Assembly (NCBI RefSeq): GCF_001693735.1
Contig: NZ_LWDV01000009.1
Span: 1-64,000 of the forward strand
DNA from: Orenia metallireducens
Lineage (GTDB): Bacteria; Bacillota; Halanaerobiia; Halobacteroidales; Halobacteroidaceae
Length of the DNA stretch: 64,000 nt
Reading direction: 5' to 3'
The first letter of the stretch is position 1; every line of letters starts with the position of its first letter. This document shows positions 7,579 through 16,559 of the stretch, in pieces. Made by a program: the position numbers and the translations under genes. The notes below the pieces were generated by a model that saw nothing but the letters and a program-made list of their open reading frames with translations, did not search any database and had not been told where the DNA came from.

Positions 7579-9217
7579 TTCATTGAATAAGGATATAAAG
7601 CAAATAAATTCAGCTAAATTCAAACAAATGCTACTAGTAGCAACCAATACTTTAAAAGAGGTAGAAGATGAAATCAATGATTTAAATATCTTTCCTGTTC
7701 CTGATGGAGATACAGGTACTAATATGTATTTGACCTTATCAAATGCTATTGAGGAGATAGAGTTTACTACTGAAGATTCAGTAGGAGCTGTAGCAAATAA
7801 ACTAGCAATGGGGGCACTGATGGGGGCTAGGGGAAATTCTGGGGTAATCTTATCCCAGCTTTTAAGAGGGTTAGCTGATGGCATTGGTAATGCTAAATTA
7901 TTGACAGCAGAAGTCTTAGCAAATGGATTACAAAAAGCGTCTGATAAGGCTTATCAAGCCGTAATGAAGCCTGTAGAAGGAACTATTCTAACAGTAGCTA
8001 AAGATGTAGGGAAGAAAGCGAAAAAATTGGCTTCAGAGTTGACTGTAGTTGAACTTTTGATAGAGGTCGTAAAGGAGGCAGAAAAGTCTGTAGCTAATAC
8101 ACCTAATCTATTACATACTTTAAAGGAAGCAGATGTAGTAGATGCTGGTGGTAAGGGCTATCAAATGTTTTTAACTGGGCTATTACAAGGTCTAAGCTCT
8201 GACAATTCAATTATTATAAGAGAGCAAGTTGGAGCAAAATCTAATACAAAGGTAGATTTATCGCAAATAGAAGAGTTTGGTTATTGTACTGAATTTATTG
8301 TTAAAAATGCTAGAGTCGAGGCTAATGAATTTAAAGAGATATTAAGTGAGTATGGTGACTCTATTATTGCTGTTAAATCTGGTGATATTCTAAAGGTTCA
8401 TGTTCATGCAGGGCATCCAGGATCAGTATTAGAAGAAGGATTAAAGTATGGACAGTTAACTAGGATTAAGATTGAGAATATGTCTGAACAGCATGAGGAG
8501 AGGTTAAGAAAAGAGATTGAGGCAGAACAAGTAGATGTTAGTGAAGAGCAGAAAGTAGTAGGTGGAATAGGAGTTTTAGCTGTAGCTGCTGGAGAAGGAT
8601 TAGAAGTTATCTTCAAGAAGCTTGGAGTTGCTAATGTACTCTTAGGTGGACAATCCATGAATCCAAGTATTCAAGACCTATTAGAGTCTGTAGAGGAGAT
8701 TAATACCAATAAGGTTATTATCTTGCCAAATAATAAGAATGTTATCTCTACTGCTGAGCAGGTCAAAGAGTTAACAGATAAAGAGATTGAGGTTATTCCA
8801 ACTAGGACTATTCCTCAAGGTGTGACAGCAATGATGGTCTTTAATCCAGAAGGCGACCTGCAAGAAGTTACTACAGAGATGAAAAAAGAGGTAGATTTTG
8901 TTAAGACTGGAGAGATTACTTATGCTGTTAGAGATACTAAGATTAATGAGTTAGAGATTAATAAAGGTGATATCTTGGGCTTGATAGAGGGGAATATAGA
9001 GGTTGTATCTTCCCATTACAATCAAGCAGCATTAGATTTATTAGAGGATATGGTTGAAGCTGATGATTCTTTAATTACTATTTACGTAGGAGAAGAAGTA
9101 TCTTCTGAAGATAAGAAGGAATTGATACATAATTTAGAAGAGGTATATGAAGATTTTGATATTGAAATCTATGATGGATATCAACCTATTTATTATTATA
9201 TTATTTCTGTGGAGTAG
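7568..9217 (+). CDS. fakA: DAK2-domain protein, FakA/YloV-type fatty acid kinase subunit
   Basis: A 549-residue protein with an N-terminal DhaL/DAK2 kinase domain: P-V-P-D-G-D-T-G-T-N-M near residue 40, and G-A-R-G-N-S-G-V-I-L-S-Q at about 89-100. A middle segment and a C-terminal DegV-like/DUF1949-type domain follow. FakA phosphorylates fatty acids bound to FakB (DegV) proteins, feeding phospholipid synthesis. The start is ATG 7568, supported by AAGGAGTGAGGG and overlapping the asp23 gene. A DegV gene follows 12 bases later, which supports a FakA-FakB pair. The function is inferred from this family and context. Confidence 0.92.
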   Translation: MLPDSLNKDIKQINSAKFKQMLLVATNTLKEVEDEINDLNIFPVPDGDTGTNMYLTLSNAIEEIEFTTEDSVGAVANKLAMGALMGARGNSGVILSQLLRGLADGIGNAKLLTAEVLANGLQKASDKAYQAVMKPVEGTILTVAKDVGKKAKKLASELTVVELLIEVVKEAEKSVANTPNLLHTLKEADVVDAGGKGYQMFLTGLLQGLSSDNSIIIREQVGAKSNTKVDLSQIEEFGYCTEFIVKNARVEANEFKEILSEYGDSIIAVKSGDILKVHVHAGHPGSVLEEGLKYGQLTRIKIENMSEQHEERLRKEIEAEQVDVSEEQKVVGGIGVLAVAAGEGLEVIFKKLGVANVLLGGQSMNPSIQDLLESVEEINTNKVIILPNNKNVISTAEQVKELTDKEIEVIPTRTIPQGVTAMMVFNPEGDLQEVTTEMKKEVDFVKTGEITYAVRDTKINELEINKGDILGLIEGNIEVVSSHYNQAALDLLEDMVEADDSLITIYVGEEVSSEDKKELIHNLEEVYEDFDIEIYDGYQPIYYYIISVE

Positions 9218-9229
9218 GAGTGGTCAGTG

Positions 9230-10072
9230 ATGGGTAAGATAGCAGTTGTAACAGACAGTACAGCAGATTTACCATCGAAATTTATAGAAAAGTATAATAT
9301 TAACGTAATTCCTTTAAAGGTTAGATTAGATGGAGATGAGTATGAGGATGGTATTGATATTAGTAGAGAAGAGTTTTTAGATAGGCTAGAAGAAAGTAAT
9401 GAAGTGCCTACAACATCACAGCCACCTATTGGTAAATTTCTAGATTTATATAAATTTTTGGCTGAAGAATATGATCAGATCTTATCACTTCATTTTTCTG
9501 AGAAGATGAGTGGAACTATTAAAACAGCTCGATTAGCTGCTAGTATGTTAGAGGATATTGATATCAGAGTTATTGATTCTGAGACTGTAACAGCCCCTTT
9601 AGGTGTTATGGTGGTAGAGGTGGCCAAAGCTATTAAAGAAGGTAAGCAGATGGATGAACTGATAGATTTAATAGCTGAATTAAAAGAGAATGTTAAGATT
9701 TATTTTACTATAGATGATTTAACTTATCTAGAACGTGGAGGTCGTATAGGTAAGGCTACTGCTTTTATAGGTAATCTTTTTAATGTTAAACCAATGCTGA
9801 CTATAGATAATGGTGAAATAACTCCATATAAGAGAATTAGAGGGGATAAAAGGTTATATAAGGAATTTAAGAAGTTAGCTAAACAAGAATTAACAAATAA
9901 TAAAGGTCATAAGTTAGTTGTATTATATGGTAAATACTTAGATAATGCTAATCAATTAAAAGAGATGTTAACTGAAGAATTTGACTGGGAAGAAGTAAAC
10001 ATGATTCAATTTGGTTCAGTAGTCGGTGCACATATTGGTCCAACTCCTTTTGGAATGATAATTTATAAATAA
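9230..10072 (+). CDS. DegV family protein (FakB-type fatty acid-binding subunit)
   Basis: A 280-residue DegV protein with the diagnostic N-terminus V-T-D-S-T-A-D-L-P, the ligand-binding T-S-Q-P region, the L-S-x-x-F-S-x-x-M-S-G-T loop, and L-x-x-L-x-R-G-G-R-I-G. DegV/FakB proteins bind fatty acids and present them to FakA. A GTG at 9227 directly precedes the ATG at 9230. The ATG is chosen because AGGAG (9216-9220) is 9 bases away and family members start M-x-K-I-x-V-V-T-D. It is the last gene of the DUF1858-asp23-fakA operon before a strong terminator. Confidence 0.94.
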   Translation: MGKIAVVTDSTADLPSKFIEKYNINVIPLKVRLDGDEYEDGIDISREEFLDRLEESNEVPTTSQPPIGKFLDLYKFLAEEYDQILSLHFSEKMSGTIKTARLAASMLEDIDIRVIDSETVTAPLGVMVVEVAKAIKEGKQMDELIDLIAELKENVKIYFTIDDLTYLERGGRIGKATAFIGNLFNVKPMLTIDNGEITPYKRIRGDKRLYKEFKKLAKQELTNNKGHKLVVLYGKYLDNANQLKEMLTEEFDWEEVNMIQFGSVVGAHIGPTPFGMIIYK

Positions 10073-10100
10073 TTGGTGTATTATAAAAGGTTAGTTGGGT

Positions 10101-10137
10101 AATTCCTAATGCTAAATAGTATTAGGAATTTTTTTTA
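10101..10137 (+). terminator. Intrinsic terminator of the asp23-fakA-degV operon
   Basis: AATTCCTAAT (10101-10110) pairs with ATTAGGAATT (10121-10130), with a 10-base loop, followed by a run of eight T. Confidence 0.92.
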
Positions 10138-10268
10138 ATATAGGTTGTTAATACTAATAATACTTTAAAATATTAATTGGTTATTTATAAACTTGATAAT
10201 ATCTAATTGAGATTAGATAGTAATATCTTCCCCCATATATTAGCGAGTTTGAATAATGAGGTGATTGC

Positions 10269-12845
10269 ATGAAAAAGGTAGAAGATATATTTGAAAATCT
10301 TATAAAACCTATTCCAATAGAGATTAAAGGTAAAGGATTGAATACCTCAGTCTTTGGGGGATTTGATAGTTATATCTTAAATTGGAGTAATAAATTACAG
10401 GCAAGTACAGAGGAAGAAGAGATTAAAAACCTTGCTCAAGACTTGTATGTTTTATTTATAGATTATGAGAAGGTTGCTTTGGAGAAAAGGCATCAGAAGT
10501 TAAAGGAATCTATTAAATTGATCAACCAATTAGGTCAAAAAATAAAGGGGAGAGCAGTCTTTAATTTAAGTGATAATAGATTGAGAATAGTTAAGGAGCT
10601 GCCGATAAAGAAGAAAGCTAAAAGGAAGAATAAAGCTCCACAGAACTCTTTACAGTTAAATTTTGATGGAAATAAAGAGGTCGACAAAGAGAAAGCAATT
10701 CAAAAGAAGGATAAGCCAACTAATAAGCAACAAGTAAAGAAGGTTAAAGAAAAGAAGGCTGAAGTAGATAAAAAGAAAAGTGGATTTTGGCATCAACCTA
10801 TCAAATATATTAAAGGGGTAGGAGATTATTGGACAAAACGGTTAAAACGATTGGAGATTAAAGAGTTAAAAGACTTGCTTTATTACTTCCCTAGAGATTA
10901 TAATGATTGGAGTCAGACTAAGAAGATTAGAGAGTTAAAGACTGGAGAGAATGTGACTGTTCAAGGTAAGGTTGTTAATATCAATGAGATTAAGCCCCGA
11001 TCAGGGCTTAAGATTATTAAAGTTGCTATCAGTGATGGTACTGGGATATTGCATGGTGTTTGGTTCAATCAAGGCTATATTAAAAAGACTTTTAGAAAAG
11101 ATGTTACCTTCTTGTTCAGTGGTGAGGTCAAGTATAGCTATGGTAACTTTGAGATTAACAATCCCCATTTTGAAGAGGTTGATTTCCAAGATAACTTACA
11201 TACTGGTCGAATAGTTCCAGTTTATCCAACGACTAAAGGTATCAGCCAGAAGAAGTTAAGAAGGATTGTTAAAAATGGTCTTGATAAATATTTGGGGGAT
11301 GTTGAGGAGTTTCTTCCTGAAGATATTATAAATAAACATAAATTTTTAGATTTAAATTATGCTCTCCCAATGATTCATTTTCCAGAATCTAAAGAATTAT
11401 TAAAAGAAGCAAGAAGGAGATTTGCCTATGAGGAGTTATTTGTCTTACAGTTAATTTTGGCATTAAAAAAGTCTGAAGCACAGAGTGATAAGTTAGGAAT
11501 CAAGCATTCTAAAGAGAATGGCTTAGTTGATAAGTTTTTAGATTTGCTACCCTTTGATTTGACTAAGGCTCAGGCAAGGGTCTGGCAGGAGATTAAAGGG
11601 GATATGGAGTCTAATAGGAATATGAACCGCCTCTTACAAGGTGATGTAGGAGCGGGAAAAACGGTTATAGCTACCTTGGCATTATTAAAGACAGTACAAT
11701 CAGGGTTTCAAGGGGCATTGATGGCTCCTACAGAGATTTTAGCAGAGCAACATTACTTAGGTTTAAAGGATGATTTAGAGCCTTTAGGGCTCGAAATAGG
11801 GCTTTTAGTTGGAAGTTTAAAGGCTAAAGAGAAAAAAGAGCTATTAGAGGCAATTGAAGCTGGAGAGATCGATATAGTAATTGGAACCCATGCTCTGATT
11901 CAAGAAGGAATCAATTTCTCTAATTTAGGTTTAGCTATTATTGATGAACAGCACCGCTTTGGAGTCAAGCAAAGAGCTACTTTACAGGAGAAAGGTGATA
12001 ATCCAGATGTACTTGTTATGACTGCTACTCCAATTCCCAGAACCTTAGCCTTGACTGTATATGGTGATTTGGATGTCTCTGTAATTGATGAATTACCACC
12101 AGGGAGAAAACCAGTTATCACTGAATGGAGAACGCAGCAGGTCAGAGATAGAATCTACTCTTTTTTAAGAGAGGAGATAGAGAAGGGAAGGCAAGCCTAT
12201 GTGGTCTGTCCTTTGGTAGAAGAGTCAGAGAAATTAGATATAGAATCGGCGACTGAGTTATCTATTAAGCTACAAAATGAGTACTTCCCTGATTTGAAGA
12301 TTGCTCTTTTACATGGTAAGATGAAGCCGACAGAGAAGGAAGAGGTAATGGAGGACTTTAGGATAGGAGATATTGATATTCTGGTATCGACTACTGTTAT
12401 TGAGGTAGGAGTCAATGTTCCTAATGCTTCGGTAATGATTATTGAAGATGCACAGCGCTTTGGATTAGCTCAGCTCCACCAATTAAGAGGAAGGGTTGGA
12501 AGAGGCCAATACCAATCTTACTGTATTCTAATCTCAGACCCATCTACAGATGAGGGTGTAGAACGGATGAAGATTATGACCAAATCTACCGATGGTTTTG
12601 TAATAGCAGAAGAGGATTTGCACCTGCGGGGTCCTGGAGAATTTTTTGGTACTCGTCAGCATGGTATGCCAGACTTGAAGGTTGCAGATATCTTACGAGA
12701 TCATAAACTATTAGAATTGGCTAGAGAGGATGCTTTTGCTCTTATTAAAGATGATCCAAGATTAGAGAAAAGGGAGAATAAACTATTAAAAGGTATCTTA
12801 ACAGAGAATTTCAATTATGACTTTGAATTGCTAGATATTAGCTAA
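10269..12845 (+). CDS. recG: ATP-dependent DNA helicase RecG with long N-terminal extension
   Basis: An 858-residue RecG, the branch-migrating helicase of replication fork restart and recombination. The canonical part begins near residue 178 (I-K-Y-I-K-G-V-G), then the wedge/OB domain, Walker A G-D-V-G-A-G-K-T (458-465), D-E-Q-H (559-562), T-A-T-P-I-P-R-T-L-A and the C-terminal Q-L-R-G-R-V-G-R-G. RecG is usually 680-700 residues; the extra 170 residues here are a helical domain followed by a Lys-rich linker (about 125-172). Comparable extensions are known in some thermophile RecGs. ATG 10269 is preceded by ATGAGGTGATTGC. It likely shares transcription with rsmD and coaD. Confidence 0.96.
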   Translation: MKKVEDIFENLIKPIPIEIKGKGLNTSVFGGFDSYILNWSNKLQASTEEEEIKNLAQDLYVLFIDYEKVALEKRHQKLKESIKLINQLGQKIKGRAVFNLSDNRLRIVKELPIKKKAKRKNKAPQNSLQLNFDGNKEVDKEKAIQKKDKPTNKQQVKKVKEKKAEVDKKKSGFWHQPIKYIKGVGDYWTKRLKRLEIKELKDLLYYFPRDYNDWSQTKKIRELKTGENVTVQGKVVNINEIKPRSGLKIIKVAISDGTGILHGVWFNQGYIKKTFRKDVTFLFSGEVKYSYGNFEINNPHFEEVDFQDNLHTGRIVPVYPTTKGISQKKLRRIVKNGLDKYLGDVEEFLPEDIINKHKFLDLNYALPMIHFPESKELLKEARRRFAYEELFVLQLILALKKSEAQSDKLGIKHSKENGLVDKFLDLLPFDLTKAQARVWQEIKGDMESNRNMNRLLQGDVGAGKTVIATLALLKTVQSGFQGALMAPTEILAEQHYLGLKDDLEPLGLEIGLLVGSLKAKEKKELLEAIEAGEIDIVIGTHALIQEGINFSNLGLAIIDEQHRFGVKQRATLQEKGDNPDVLVMTATPIPRTLALTVYGDLDVSVIDELPPGRKPVITEWRTQQVRDRIYSFLREEIEKGRQAYVVCPLVEESEKLDIESATELSIKLQNEYFPDLKIALLHGKMKPTEKEEVMEDFRIGDIDILVSTTVIEVGVNVPNASVMIIEDAQRFGLAQLHQLRGRVGRGQYQSYCILISDPSTDEGVERMKIMTKSTDGFVIAEEDLHLRGPGEFFGTRQHGMPDLKVADILRDHKLLELAREDAFALIKDDPRLEKRENKLLKGILTENFNYDFELLDIS

Positions 12846-12912
12846 CTATAATGTACAATTAAAACGATAAGTATTTTGAAGTTAATTGTAAATTAGTTTC
12901 GGGGGTGTTTTG

Positions 12913-13467
12913 ATGAGAATTATTGCAGGAAGAGATAGGGGTAGAAAACTAAAGTCTATCGATAGAGGTGATGTTCGACCTACTACCGATAGGACTAAAG
13001 AGTCTTTATTTAATATTATAGGTCCTAATATAGTTGGTGCTAGGTTTCTAGATTTATTTGCAGGATTTGGGGGCATTGGTATTGAGGCTTTAAGCCGTGG
13101 GGCAGAAGAAGTTATCTTCGTAGAAAAAGACCGGAGAAATGCTAAAATTATTAATGAAAATTTAGCAATGGTCGGTTATGAGGATGAGAGCCTAATAATT
13201 AATAATGATGTTCTAAAGGTTTTAGGGGGATTGACAGGGAATTTTGATCTAATCTTTATGGATCCTCCCTATGAAGAGTTGAATTTATATACTCAGACTT
13301 TGGATAAGATTAAAGAGTATAAGTTACTTCACCCAAGTGGAATTATAATTATTGAACACTTTTCCAAAGATACTATAGCTTTACCTGAAGGATATGATAT
13401 AATAAAAGAGAAGAAATATGGTAAAAGTGGTATTACTTTATTAAAAATAAGAGAAGGTGAGGAATAA
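12913..13467 (+). CDS. rsmD: 16S rRNA (guanine(966)-N(2))-methyltransferase
   Basis: A 184-residue RsmD-family methyltransferase starting M-R-I-I-A-G-x-x-R-G-R-K-L. It has the SAM-binding [19 protein letters not shown] and the catalytic D-P-P-Y motif near residue 117. It methylates G966 of 16S rRNA in the 30S subunit. TTG 12910 and ATG 12913 are adjacent; ATG is chosen because GGGGGTG (12901-12907) is then correctly spaced. The recG-rsmD-coaD order is classical for Firmicutes. Confidence 0.96.
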   Translation: MRIIAGRDRGRKLKSIDRGDVRPTTDRTKESLFNIIGPNIVGARFLDLFAGFGGIGIEALSRGAEEVIFVEKDRRNAKIINENLAMVGYEDESLIINNDVLKVLGGLTGNFDLIFMDPPYEELNLYTQTLDKIKEYKLLHPSGIIIIEHFSKDTIALPEGYDIIKEKKYGKSGITLLKIREGEE

Positions 13468-13469
13468 GA

Positions 13470-13967
13470 TTGAGTAATATAGCTGTTTATGCAGGGAGCT
13501 TTGACCCTGTAACCAATGGTCATTTAGATATTATTGAACGGGCTAGTAGAACCTTTGATAAGGTAATTGTAGCCGTCTTCCATAATCCTAATAAGAGTCC
13601 TCTCTTTACTATGGAAGAAAGAATGGAGATGTTGGCAGAGGCTGTTCAAGATTTTGATGGGGTAGAAGTAGATGGTTTTGAAGGGCTGCTAATTGACTAT
13701 ATTAATAATCAGAAAGCAGGAGTAATTATTAGAGGATTAAGGGCTGTCTCTGATTTTGAAGCAGAGTTTCAGATGGCTTCAATGAATAAGAAGTTGGCCC
13801 CAGATATAGAGACTCTATTTATGATGACAAGTACTGAATATGCCTATCTAAGCTCCAGTTCTATTAAAGAGGTGGCTAGCTTTGGAGGATGTATTGAAGG
13901 TCTTGTACCAGATCATGTGATAAAGAGGCTGATTAAAAGATTAAAAGAAGAGGATAAGATGATATAG
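13470..13967 (+). CDS. coaD: Phosphopantetheine adenylyltransferase
   Basis: A 165-residue PPAT catalysing the penultimate step of coenzyme A synthesis. It shows [15 protein letters not shown] (T/HxGH nucleotidyltransferase motif), [10 protein letters not shown], and the C-terminal Y-x-x-x-S-S-S-x-I-K-E motif. The start is TTG 13470, two bases after the rsmD stop. GGTGAGGAA before it, and lack of a better start, support this choice. It is cotranscribed with rsmD. Confidence 0.97.
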   Translation: MSNIAVYAGSFDPVTNGHLDIIERASRTFDKVIVAVFHNPNKSPLFTMEERMEMLAEAVQDFDGVEVDGFEGLLIDYINNQKAGVIIRGLRAVSDFEAEFQMASMNKKLAPDIETLFMMTSTEYAYLSSSSIKEVASFGGCIEGLVPDHVIKRLIKRLKEEDKMI

Positions 13968-14008
13968 TTTAATAAGTGTCTGCTTTTTTGATTGATAATA
14001 TACATACA

Positions 14009-14042
14009 TAAAAAACTTAGGGAAATTACCTAAGTTTTTTTA
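14009..14042. terminator. Bidirectional terminator after coaD and the convergent TPR gene
   Basis: AAAAACTTAGG (14011-14021) pairs with CCTAAGTTTTT (14029-14039). It has a U-tract on both strands and lies between convergent genes. Confidence 0.9.
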
Positions 14043-15074
14043 TTATTCAACTTCTAATTCCTCTTCAAGTTGTTTAGTAATCCGTTTGACTCCAACCCTT
14101 TTGCTAATTTTCAAAGCTTCTTTAAAATTTTCAAGGGCATCTCTTTTTTTATTTAATTCCAAATAGACTTCTCCAATATATCTATAGGTTCTAGCATGCT
14201 TATATTTAACAGTTGTTATATCTTCAAAGTCTAAAAGAAAAGTTAATTTCTTCAAATGAAGATTTAATTCTTCTTTAGAGAGATCTTCTAAATGTTTTTT
14301 GTGAGTCTCTTCTAGAGCTTCAAAAAGATCTGTAGAATATTTTATTTCCATATAGTTTTCTTTTAGAATTTCTTCGTCTAAAAACACACCTTCAAAATTA
14401 TAACGATAAGATTTATTATCTGTATAATGTAAGGTTAATATCTTCTTATCTATATCAAAGCTATAAGACTCTGCTATTCCAGTTAGGGGTTTAATCTTCC
14501 AAAGTAACCTCTTTTCTTTTAAATCAAAGAATAATAATTTATTAGAGTCATCCTCATGCTTACTTTTATAGGTTTGACAGACAGCATAACTACCATCATT
14601 AGATATACTATTATTATACAAATTGGCTTTTAATTTCTCACTAACTATAATTTCCCCATCTTTATTAAAAGCAGTAAAGAGACCAAAGAGGTTAGTTGAT
14701 ATCCCCCAATTATTAATGATGAAGGTTCCATTGTTTGCTACATTAGCAAAACTAGGTCTCTCTATATCTCCTTCAACTAAAATATCTTCTCCTTTTAGTA
14801 GTACATATTTATTTATAGGACTTTCTGAATAAGCAACTATATAAGTATTGTCAGGGGATCTGCTAAATTTACCGAAGAAATCTATCGAATCTATATCAAT
14901 ATAATTACCATGGTAGGTTATATTCTTTTGATAGATAGAATATTCTTTTGGCTTATTATCAGAAATCTTAGTAATTGGATAATTATTTTTTTTACGATTT
15001 GCTACTAACCTTATTATAAGAATTAAGGTTATCAGTAAAACTGCTGCCAGTATCCACTTATTTAATTTCATCAA
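14043..15074 (-). CDS. Membrane-anchored protein with C-terminal TPR repeats
   Basis: A 343-residue protein of unknown function. Residues 6-25 form one hydrophobic N-terminal anchor followed by Arg/Lys, so the bulk is probably extracytoplasmic. The middle (about 45-230) is a beta-rich region with repeated short strands, suggesting a partial propeller. The last 60 residues (H-A-R-T-Y-R-Y-I-G-E-V-Y-L-E-L-N-K onward) resemble a TPR pair. On the minus strand GGGGAGG precedes the first of two ATGs by 8 bases. It is a single gene ending at the shared terminator. Confidence 0.75.
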   Translation of the reverse strand: MMKLNKWILAAVLLITLILIIRLVANRKKNNYPITKISDNKPKEYSIYQKNITYHGNYIDIDSIDFFGKFSRSPDNTYIVAYSESPINKYVLLKGEDILVEGDIERPSFANVANNGTFIINNWGISTNLFGLFTAFNKDGEIIVSEKLKANLYNNSISNDGSYAVCQTYKSKHEDDSNKLLFFDLKEKRLLWKIKPLTGIAESYSFDIDKKILTLHYTDNKSYRYNFEGVFLDEEILKENYMEIKYSTDLFEALEETHKKHLEDLSKEELNLHLKKLTFLLDFEDITTVKYKHARTYRYIGEVYLELNKKRDALENFKEALKISKRVGVKRITKQLEEELEVE

Positions 15075-15602
15075 TATTACCTCCCCTAACTAATAATTGA
15101 TAATAGTTAATAAATATCTAGAAAATAATATATATCTACTATATATATTATAAAAATTACTAACTCTTTTCAACTATTATGTATATAGAATGTGAAAAAG
15201 AATTTAAATATCTAGCCACAGATTAACATAGATGAAACACGGATAAGTATAGCTAATAGCTGTAGTCAAATAATCACTCCAAGATTAAATACATTGGCTA
15301 GGGCGTTGTGGTTAACAATTGCTTTGTTTTTTTATTTCACAGTTGGATGACTATAACTTAATAATTTTTAATATCAAATCTTTATCAAGTTCTATATATA
15401 TTAATTAATTATTCATTTTCTTTACTTTCTAGGTGAAATAATTATGTTGTTATAGAAATAAAGATTGATGTTTCATAATATACTTGTTATAATTGAAATA
15501 TATAATTTCTTGCAATACGGGTATAGACCGGTACACCTTGAATCAACTACTTTTGTATCTGGAATTTATTTATAAAGTAGAATAAGAAACAGGAGGGATA
15601 TT
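15075..15602. other. Divergent intergenic region upstream of the GntR regulator
   Basis: This is 528 bases without an ORF. The left part has a degenerate CACAGATTAACATAGATG / ACACGGAT segment (15217-15243), of a kind also seen near 36910. The right part holds the predicted GntR operator at 15520-15537 and an AGGAGGG ribosome binding site before the regulator gene. Confidence 0.5.
15518..15539 (+). promoter_or_regulatory. Predicted GntR operator at the regulator's own promoter
   Basis: GGTATAGACC (15520-15529) is immediately followed by a second half-like GGTACACC (15530-15537). The decamer matches the sites before the ABC and porin operons and fits the TGGT...ACCA-type operators of the HutC/NagR subfamily. 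It is about 70 bases upstream of the regulator start, implying autoregulation. Confidence 0.65.
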
Positions 15603-16325
15603 ATGAGATTAAATGAGAACAGTCCAATTCCTTTATATTATCAATTAGAGAATATAATTAGGGAAAAGATAGAAAAAGGAGTATATCAGCCTGGTGATAA
15701 GATTCCATCAGAAAGACAGTATAGTGAAGAGATTAATCTAAGTAGGATAACTATCAGAAAGGCTATTAATAATCTAGTTCAAGAAGGAATTTTAGAGAGA
15801 AGGAGAGGTCAAGGTACTTTTGTTTCTGAAAAGAAATTAGATACCTTTCCTGGTTTAATTGGGTTTAATGAACATATTGAAATGATGGGGATGGTTCCAT
15901 CTAGTAAGGTTTTGGAGAATAAAGTAGTCTTTGCTACTCATGAAATAGCTAACCGCTTAGAGATAAAAGAAGAAGATAAAATTATCTTGACAGCTAGATT
16001 ACGTTTTGCCAATAATCAGCCAATAGGGTATGAAAAATCCTATATTCCTTATAATATATGTCCAGAAATTTTGGAGATAGATCTTTCTAAAGAGTCTATT
16101 TATAATACTTTAAGTAAAGTAGGTTACAAGCCAACTTTAGCAAATCAGGAAATTGAAGCTATATTAGCTGATGAAGAGATTGCTGAACTTTTAGGAGGAA
16201 GTGTTGATCAGCCGATTTTGCGTAATACAAGAGTTACTTACTCTGGTACTACACCAGTAGAATTTAGTCTTAACTTCTATCGAGGTGATAATTATAGTAT
16301 TCACACCACACTAACTAACAATTAA
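15603..16325 (+). CDS. GntR family transcriptional regulator, HutC subfamily (wHTH-UTRA)
   Basis: A 240-residue regulator. Residues 8-75 form the GntR winged helix (I-P-L-Y-Y-Q-L, then P-G-D-K-I-P-S-E-R, S-R-I-T-I-R-K-A-I-N-N-L, R-R-G-Q-G-T-F-V). Residues 95-235 form a UTRA effector domain (F-N-E-H-I-E-M-M-G-M...R-x-R-F-A-N...Y-I-P). Such proteins usually repress sugar-catabolic operons and are released by a phosphosugar or oligosaccharide. Its gene opens the glucan locus, and matching operators occur upstream of itself and two downstream operons. AGGAGGGAT lies before the ATG. The effector is unknown. Confidence 0.93.
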   Translation: MRLNENSPIPLYYQLENIIREKIEKGVYQPGDKIPSERQYSEEINLSRITIRKAINNLVQEGILERRRGQGTFVSEKKLDTFPGLIGFNEHIEMMGMVPSSKVLENKVVFATHEIANRLEIKEEDKIILTARLRFANNQPIGYEKSYIPYNICPEILEIDLSKESIYNTLSKVGYKPTLANQEIEAILADEEIAELLGGSVDQPILRNTRVTYSGTTPVEFSLNFYRGDNYSIHTTLTNN

Positions 16326-16559
16326 TAATTAATAGTATTGTTATTATAGTTATTGGTGAATTTGATTTAAAGAATGAATAGAGAGTTAAGAGAGGTCTAG
16401 AGATTATTATATAAGCATGTACTATTGAAGTATTTGAAGATCTATCTATTTAATATAATATTTTGTTATTTATCGTAGATATAATAGATTAATAATTATT
16501 AGTTCCTAGATTTAAATAATTGTATAATAGTTAAATTAAAAAAGGGGAATAAATTTATA

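Noticed and set aside
7528-7884. 118-residue minus-strand ORF
   Set aside because: It lies antisense across the end of the asp23 gene and start of the fakA gene, has no ribosome binding site, and its Ser/Ile-rich composition is what antisense of an AT-rich gene gives.
16389-16405. GntR operator before the EIIC gene
   Set aside because: AGAGGTCTAGAGATT has a TCTAGA centre but does not match the GGTATA(C/G)ACC pattern of the other five sites.
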